This document shows, piece by piece, positions 60,452 through 64,000 of a stretch of DNA of 64,000 bases. A program made the position numbers and the translations under genes. The DNA comes from Solimonas sp. SE-A11. GTDB lineage: Bacteria; Pseudomonadota; Gammaproteobacteria; Nevskiales; Nevskiaceae. Location of the stretch: assembly GCF_030345715.1 (NCBI RefSeq), contig NZ_JAUASX010000001.1, forward strand, positions 310,001 to 374,000, read 5' to 3'. The stretch's first letter is position 1, and each line of letters opens with the position of its first letter. The notes beneath the pieces were generated by a model. It did no database searches, had not been told where the DNA came from, and saw only the letters and a list, made by a program, of their open reading frames with translations.

Positions 60452-61050
60452 AGCATCGGCTGCTCCCGGCTCCGCTGGAGCTGCCGGCGGAGGCGCCGCT
60501 GCACCCGCTGGAGCGCGCCTTCTACGACCGCGACGCGCAGACCGTTGCGCGCGAGCTGCTGGGCTGCTACCTCGTGCACCGCAGCGGCGGCGTCGAGCGC
60601 GTTGGCCGCATCGTCGAGGTGGAGGCCTACCTCGGCCCGCACGATCTCGCGGCGCATTCCTCCAAGGGGCTTACACCGCGCACGCGCGTGATGTTCGGCC
60701 CGCCGGGGCATGCCTACGTCTACCTGATCTACGGCATGCACCACTGCGTCAACGTGGTGACCGAGGCCGAGGGCATCGCCTCCGCCGTGTTGCTGCGAGC
60801 ACTGGAGCCGGTGAAGAACCTGGAGGGACGCACGCGGGGGCCGGGCCTGCTGTGCAAGGCCATGGGCCTGGACCTGCGCCACAACGGCCTGGACCTGCTG
60901 GGCGACGAGCTGTTCGTGGCTGCGCCGCAGCCGATGCCGCCGGTACGCATCGAGCGCCGCCCGCGTATCGGCGTGGACTATGCCGGCCACTGGGCACGCC
61001 GCCTGCTGCGCTTCTACATCAAGGACAATCGCTGGGTGTCCAAGCCCTAG
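60448..61050 (+). CDS. AAG/MPG-type DNA-3-methyladenine glycosylase
   Basis: A 200-aa protein of the eukaryote-type AAG family, excising alkylated bases such as 3-methyladenine. Visible are YDRDAQTVARELLGCYLVH, IVEVEAYLGPHDLAAHSSKG (base-flipping and catalytic Glu region), MFGPPGHAYVYLIYGMHHCVN and RTRGPGLLCKAMG. A TTG start at 60448 overlaps the upstream stop (TTGA). It is the usual bacterial length. It repairs alkylation damage; the coupling to a periplasmic thioredoxin-like gene is probably accidental. Confidence 0.93.
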   Translation: MKHRLLPAPLELPAEAPLHPLERAFYDRDAQTVARELLGCYLVHRSGGVERVGRIVEVEAYLGPHDLAAHSSKGLTPRTRVMFGPPGHAYVYLIYGMHHCVNVVTEAEGIASAVLLRALEPVKNLEGRTRGPGLLCKAMGLDLRHNGLDLLGDELFVAAPQPMPPVRIERRPRIGVDYAGHWARRLLRFYIKDNRWVSKP

Positions 61051-61062
61051 CGTCGACGGGCC

Positions 61063-61476
61063 CTAGTTCAGCAGGTGGCTGTGGCGCTGTGCCTGGGGCT
61101 GCGCGGCGCGGCTTTCGTAGTGACGCCGGCCATTGCCGCCCGGGGCGGCGGGCAACTGGCGCTGGCGCAATGTCGGCAGCAGCACGCCCTGCAGGTACTG
61201 GCCCCAGGGCATGCCCTCCGGGCCGCTGAGCATGCGCGCGCCGGTCCCGCCGGCCGGTGTCAGCGACAGCAGCGTATCGCCGGCCTGGTCGTCGATCCCG
61301 AGGTTGCCGGTGGCGGACAAGCGCACGATGGCGTCGAGCAGGTCGCCGCGGCGCAGCGTCGTGATGCTCCAGAGCTGTTCCACCTGGCCGAGCGGCACCT
61401 GCCGTCCCGCGCCCAGCCCGCGGGCGTGGAACAAGTGCAGCAGCGTGTTCTGCAGATCGCTGACGGTCAGGCTCAT
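61063..61476 (-). CDS. Hypothetical protein, possibly winged-helix
   Basis: A 137-aa protein with an N-terminal region (LQNTLLHLFHARGLGAGRQVPLGQVEQLW) that could be helical DNA- or protein-binding, then RRGDLLDAIVRLSATGNLGI and a Gly/Pro/His-rich end. An AGGAAA ribosome site supports it. There is no signal peptide. I do not recognise a family; a regulator is one possibility. Confidence 0.6.
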   Translation of the reverse strand: MSLTVSDLQNTLLHLFHARGLGAGRQVPLGQVEQLWSITTLRRGDLLDAIVRLSATGNLGIDDQAGDTLLSLTPAGGTGARMLSGPEGMPWGQYLQGVLLPTLRQRQLPAAPGGNGRRHYESRAAQPQAQRHSHLLN

Positions 61477-61558
61477 GGCGTTTCCTGGAGACGGTAGGGC
61501 CAGACTGTGGCGGGCCCGGTCCCTCGTCCAGCGGAAAAGAACTCCCGCAGGCCTGTGA

Positions 61559-61861
61559 TCAACTTTCCGGCGGGCCCTCCGCGCTCCAGGCGTGCTGCTG
61601 CACCCAGGCCAGCTTGGCTGGCCGCTTCAGCTTCTTCAGCGCGCTCTCCGTCTTCAGCGCGCTGCTGCGGTCGGCACAGGCCATGGCCGCCAGGACCCGC
61701 CGGGGTGGGTTGATGCGCGTGAAGGCCGCGCCGCGGCCGCTGCAGTGCTTCTCGAAGCGCTGCGCCACGTCCGGGGTGATGCCGGTATAGAGCCGGTCGC
61801 CCGCGCATTCGAGCATGTACACGTACCAGCAGGGGCTTCCGGAGTCGGCCATCCCCGCCAT
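61559..61861 (-). CDS. GIY-YIG nuclease-like protein (UPF0213/YhbQ type)
   Basis: A 100-aa single-domain protein starting CWYVYMLECAGDRLYTGITP, which contains the GIY-YIG core as WYVYML...LYTGI, followed by the conserved Arg in VAQRFEKHCSGRGAAFTR and the Lys-rich LKTESALKKLKRPAKLAW. The YhbQ family is small and probably has DNA-related nuclease activity. Start at 61861 or ATG 61852. It stands alone in its region. Confidence 0.9.
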   Translation of the reverse strand: MAGMADSGSPCWYVYMLECAGDRLYTGITPDVAQRFEKHCSGRGAAFTRINPPRRVLAAMACADRSSALKTESALKKLKRPAKLAWVQQHAWSAEGPPES

Positions 61862-61970
61862 GATAAGGCTGAACGCCGGCTGACTTCGCCGCTCAGTTTC
61901 TGTTCAGCGCGCCGCGCTAACTTGGGCTCACCGGCGCAGGGTCGCGCCTTTCGAAGAAGGACAGGAAGTC

Positions 61971-62351
61971 ATGAACAATCTCACTGCGGGTATCGTCGGC
62001 GGCGTGGCGGCCGCGGTGGTCGGCATGTCGGCCATGGTGTTTGCCAGCAAGTCCGGCGATGAGCCGGCTGCGGACAAGAAGGAAGTCGCGGCAACGCGCG
62101 AAGAGTGCCGCACCGAGCGTGTGGTCACCAACAAGGAATGGGGCGTCAAGCGCGTCACCGGCACCCTGCTGGGTGGTGCCGCAGGCGGCGCCCTGGGCCA
62201 CCAGATCGGCGGTGGCAGCGGCAAGGACGTAGCCACGGTGGCCGGTGCCCTGGGTGGTGCCTATGCCGGCGGCAAGGTGGCCCAGCAGCACTATCCTGAC
62301 CAGGAAGTGAGCTACCGCGAGCGTTGCCGCCAGGTGCCGGCGAACTCGTAA
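61971..62351 (+). CDS. Glycine-zipper 2TM envelope protein
   Basis: A 126-aa protein. The N-terminus is a hydrophobic anchor or signal (LTAGIVGGVAAAVVGMSAMVF) followed by CRTERVVTNKE, then the zipper TGTLLGGAAGGALGHQIGGG and VAGALGGAYAGGK, ending ERCRQVP. It has the same two-Cys-plus-zipper layout as the gene at 16361 and is probably a paralogue. It would sit in the envelope. A terminator follows. Confidence 0.85.
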   Translation: MNNLTAGIVGGVAAAVVGMSAMVFASKSGDEPAADKKEVAATREECRTERVVTNKEWGVKRVTGTLLGGAAGGALGHQIGGGSGKDVATVAGALGGAYAGGKVAQQHYPDQEVSYRERCRQVPANS

Positions 62352-62373
62352 GGGTTCCTCCGCAGCGTGCACG

Positions 62374-62398
62374 AGGCGGGCCTCCGGGCCCGCCTTTC
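62374..62398 (+). terminator. Rho-independent terminator
   Basis: AGGCGGGC and GCCCGCCT pair around CTCCGG and are followed by a short T-rich run. Confidence 0.8.
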
Positions 62399-62555
62399 TC
62401 ATGATCGGCCCATCGCGGGCCGTTTCGTTTTGCAGGACCACGACCGGTCGGCGGCGCATCGCGACCATTCATGCCGGGCAGTACATTTTGTCTACTTACG
62501 GTGGATAACCTCCCCGCTACGGTGCCTCCACTGGCACCTTCATGAGCCCCCGATC

Positions 62556-63110
62556 ATGCGATTGACGACTCGCGGCCCCCGCGCCGCAAGCCTGTTGCTG
62601 TCCCTTTGCACCGTACTCGGCACCACCCCGGCTTCGGCCCTCGACCTCAGCACCCGGCTGGGCTCGGTAGGGTCCGCCGACCACATGATCGACGACGGCG
62701 TGCAGACGCCGGTAGCCCTTGAAGCGTCCAACCGGCTGGACGACGAATTCGTGGTGGACCTGGTGATCAGCGACGCCCTGTCGATGCTCGGCACCGACTA
62801 CCAGCTCGGCGCCCGCGACGAGAATTCGGTGGACTGTTCCTCGCTGGTGCAGCGCATCTTCCGCGTCATCGGCCTGGACATGCCGCGCACCACGCGCCAG
62901 CAGGTCGGCTATGGCGAGCCGGTGGCACGCGACGACCTGCGCAAGGGTGACCTGCTGTTCTATCGCTGGCAGCCGCGCAACCTGCACGTGGCGGTCTACA
63001 TGGACGACGGCTACATCCTGCATGCCTCGCCGGGCCAGGGCCGCGTGGTGGTCACGCGCCTGACACCGGACTGGGAGCGCCGCCTGGTGGCCGCGCGCCG
63101 CATCATCTGA
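62556..63110 (+). CDS. NlpC/P60-family cell-wall hydrolase
   Basis: A 184-aa exported protein with a signal peptide at 1-28 (...TTPASA) and an NlpC/P60 papain-like domain. Catalytic Cys in VDCSSLVQRIFRV, then PRTTRQQVGYGEPV, His in LHVAVYM and HASPGQGRV. It cleaves peptidoglycan stem peptides and resembles Spr/MepS. The ATG at 62556 follows a small GGTGCC/GGCACC hairpin (62521-62538) of unknown importance. Single gene. Confidence 0.92.
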   Translation: MRLTTRGPRAASLLLSLCTVLGTTPASALDLSTRLGSVGSADHMIDDGVQTPVALEASNRLDDEFVVDLVISDALSMLGTDYQLGARDENSVDCSSLVQRIFRVIGLDMPRTTRQQVGYGEPVARDDLRKGDLLFYRWQPRNLHVAVYMDDGYILHASPGQGRVVVTRLTPDWERRLVAARRII

Positions 63111-63119
63111 GACTACCTT

Positions 63120-64000
63120 CTAGAGCCGCACCAGCTCGTAGTTGTTGCGGCCCGAATCCTTGACCCGGTACAGCGCCTCGTCCGCCGCGCGGTAGGCGTC
63201 CGACAGCCGCGCGTCCGGCAGCACCACCGCCGCGCCGATGCTGACCGTGATGATGCCCAGCGTCGCTCCGCGGTTCTCGATCTGCAGGCCCGACACCGTC
63301 TCCAGCAGCGATGACAGGCGCTGCCGCCCCGCCTCCTCGTCGCAGTCATAGAGCAGCAGCGCGAACTCCTCGCCGCCCATGCGCGCGGCCATGTCCAGCG
63401 GCCGGCGGGCGAAGCCGGACAGTGCCACCGCGATCTCGATCAGCACGCCGTCGCCGTACTCGTGCCCCTGAAGGTCATTGACCTTCTTGAAATGGTCCAG
63501 GTCGATGATCGCCAGCACCATCCGGCCCGTGCGGCTGCCCCGCGCCATCGCGCGGCCCATCGCCTCGTAGTGCTTCTCCAGCGCGCGGCGATTGGGCAGG
63601 CCGGTGAGCGGATCGCGGTGGGCCATCACCCGCAGCAGCAGTGCCGCCGCCCACTGCCGGCGCAGCGCCAGCTTGTTGGACGCCGAGGCCAGCACCACCA
63701 GCGCCGGCAGCATCCACTTGATGATCCAGGAGCTGGCGGCATGCGGATTGGCCGCCTCCTTCCAGATCCAGGCCTGGCTGACCGTGATCACCGCGAAGGC
63801 GCCGAGCAGCATCAGGCTGCGGCCGAAGCGTGGCCGGGCCATCAGGATCACCGCAATCGGCACCAGCACGCCCACGGACGGGTCCACCGGGAAGCCGCTG
63901 GCGTCGCTGTGGTGGCGCATCGTCTCGATCACCAGCATCTCGATGCAGTAGGCCCCCAGCATCAGCCACTCGGTGCTGTCGCGCTCGCCGCGCTTCCACA
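63120..64000 (-). CDS. Membrane-bound diguanylate cyclase, 5' end outside the window
   Basis: The frame continues open to the right edge (positions 63963-64000 read WKRGERDSTEWL with no stop), so the first residues are missing and at least 293 are seen. Several TM helices (about the first 120) precede a GGDEF domain with HRDPLTGLPNRRAL, IIDLDHFKKVND and a full active site ARMGGEEFALL, so c-di-GMP synthesis is expected. The same layout as the cyclase at 15081. The internal ATG at 63962 is unlikely to be the true start because coding continues. Confidence 0.9.
   Translation of the reverse strand, partial: WKRGERDSTEWLMLGAYCIEMLVIETMRHHSDASGFPVDPSVGVLVPIAVILMARPRFGRSLMLLGAFAVITVSQAWIWKEAANPHAASSWIIKWMLPALVVLASASNKLALRRQWAAALLLRVMAHRDPLTGLPNRRALEKHYEAMGRAMARGSRTGRMVLAIIDLDHFKKVNDLQGHEYGDGVLIEIAVALSGFARRPLDMAARMGGEEFALLLYDCDEEAGRQRLSSLLETVSGLQIENRGATLGIITVSIGAAVVLPDARLSDAYRAADEALYRVKDSGRNNYELVRL

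Overview
The window is a GC-rich stretch of chromosome. The gene set points to an environmental gammaproteobacterium, probably in or near the Nevskiales/Solimonadaceae: slyX, arfB, lexA, msrA, FrmA/S-formylglutathione hydrolase, a DUF3450-TtpC-ExbB-ExbD-TonB-TPR locus and several P450s. The taxonomic call is inference. I see no rRNA, tRNA, CRISPR array, prophage, integrase or transposase.

Layout. 0-9.5 kb is housekeeping and envelope genes: DUF1993, a glycine-zipper protein, slyX, a KAS III, a formylglycine-generating-enzyme-like protein, msrA, a run of three small uncharacterised ORFs with a long hairpin, an FMN reductase, an EF-hand protein, arfB, a cold-shock protein, yaiI and an L,D-transpeptidase. 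9.7-16.3 kb holds an MDR oxidoreductase, mtgA, an EmrB-type exporter, a P450 and a diguanylate cyclase. 16.3-18.7 kb is a cluster of small envelope/stress-type genes ending in a YghA-like dehydrogenase. 18.8-20.6 kb is a Tat-exported flavoprotein resembling type II (covalent FAD) cholesterol oxidase.

20.6-38.4 kb is the most coherent block. A MarR regulator is divergent from an aldehyde dehydrogenase. Next come P450, dienoyl-CoA isomerase-like enzyme, [2Fe-2S] ferredoxin, SnoaL-like protein, membrane protein and acyl-CoA synthetase, then a TonB-dependent receptor with its own energising complex (DUF3450, TtpC-type channel, ExbB, two ExbDs, TonB, TPR), and a ferredoxin reductase. Near-identical operator/promoter elements precede the P450 operon and the receptor operon, and a related palindrome lies in the MarR/aldehyde dehydrogenase gap. 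I read this as one regulon that imports a hydrophobic compound (terpenoid, steroid or aromatic; substrate unknown), hydroxylates it and activates it to a CoA thioester. A thiolase, an SDR, an alpha/beta hydrolase and a LysR regulator follow on 38.4-43 kb.

43-48.3 kb: a PaaX-type repressor is divergent from a second catabolic run of two crotonases, an epoxide hydrolase and a third P450, interrupted by palindromic repeats. 48.3-55.9 kb: tandem DUF1161 proteins, an ABC-2 exporter, small orphans, and the FrmA/S-formylglutathione hydrolase formaldehyde detoxification pair behind a nested inverted-repeat element. 55.9-64 kb: a PF10118 diiron-like protein divergent from TetR, lexA with an SOS box shared with a divergent small membrane protein, a decayed secreted-protein gene, a thioredoxin-fold/NTF2 fusion, an AAG-type DNA glycosylase, a GIY-YIG protein, an NlpC/P60 hydrolase and a diguanylate cyclase cut by the window edge.

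The strongest undescribed-looking items are the shared operator linking P450 chemistry to TonB import, the 32-bp inverted-repeat insert that swallows the exbB start, the three-way-junction repeat before frmA, the GTGA-capped hairpin in the small-ORF run, and the SOS-divergent small membrane protein.
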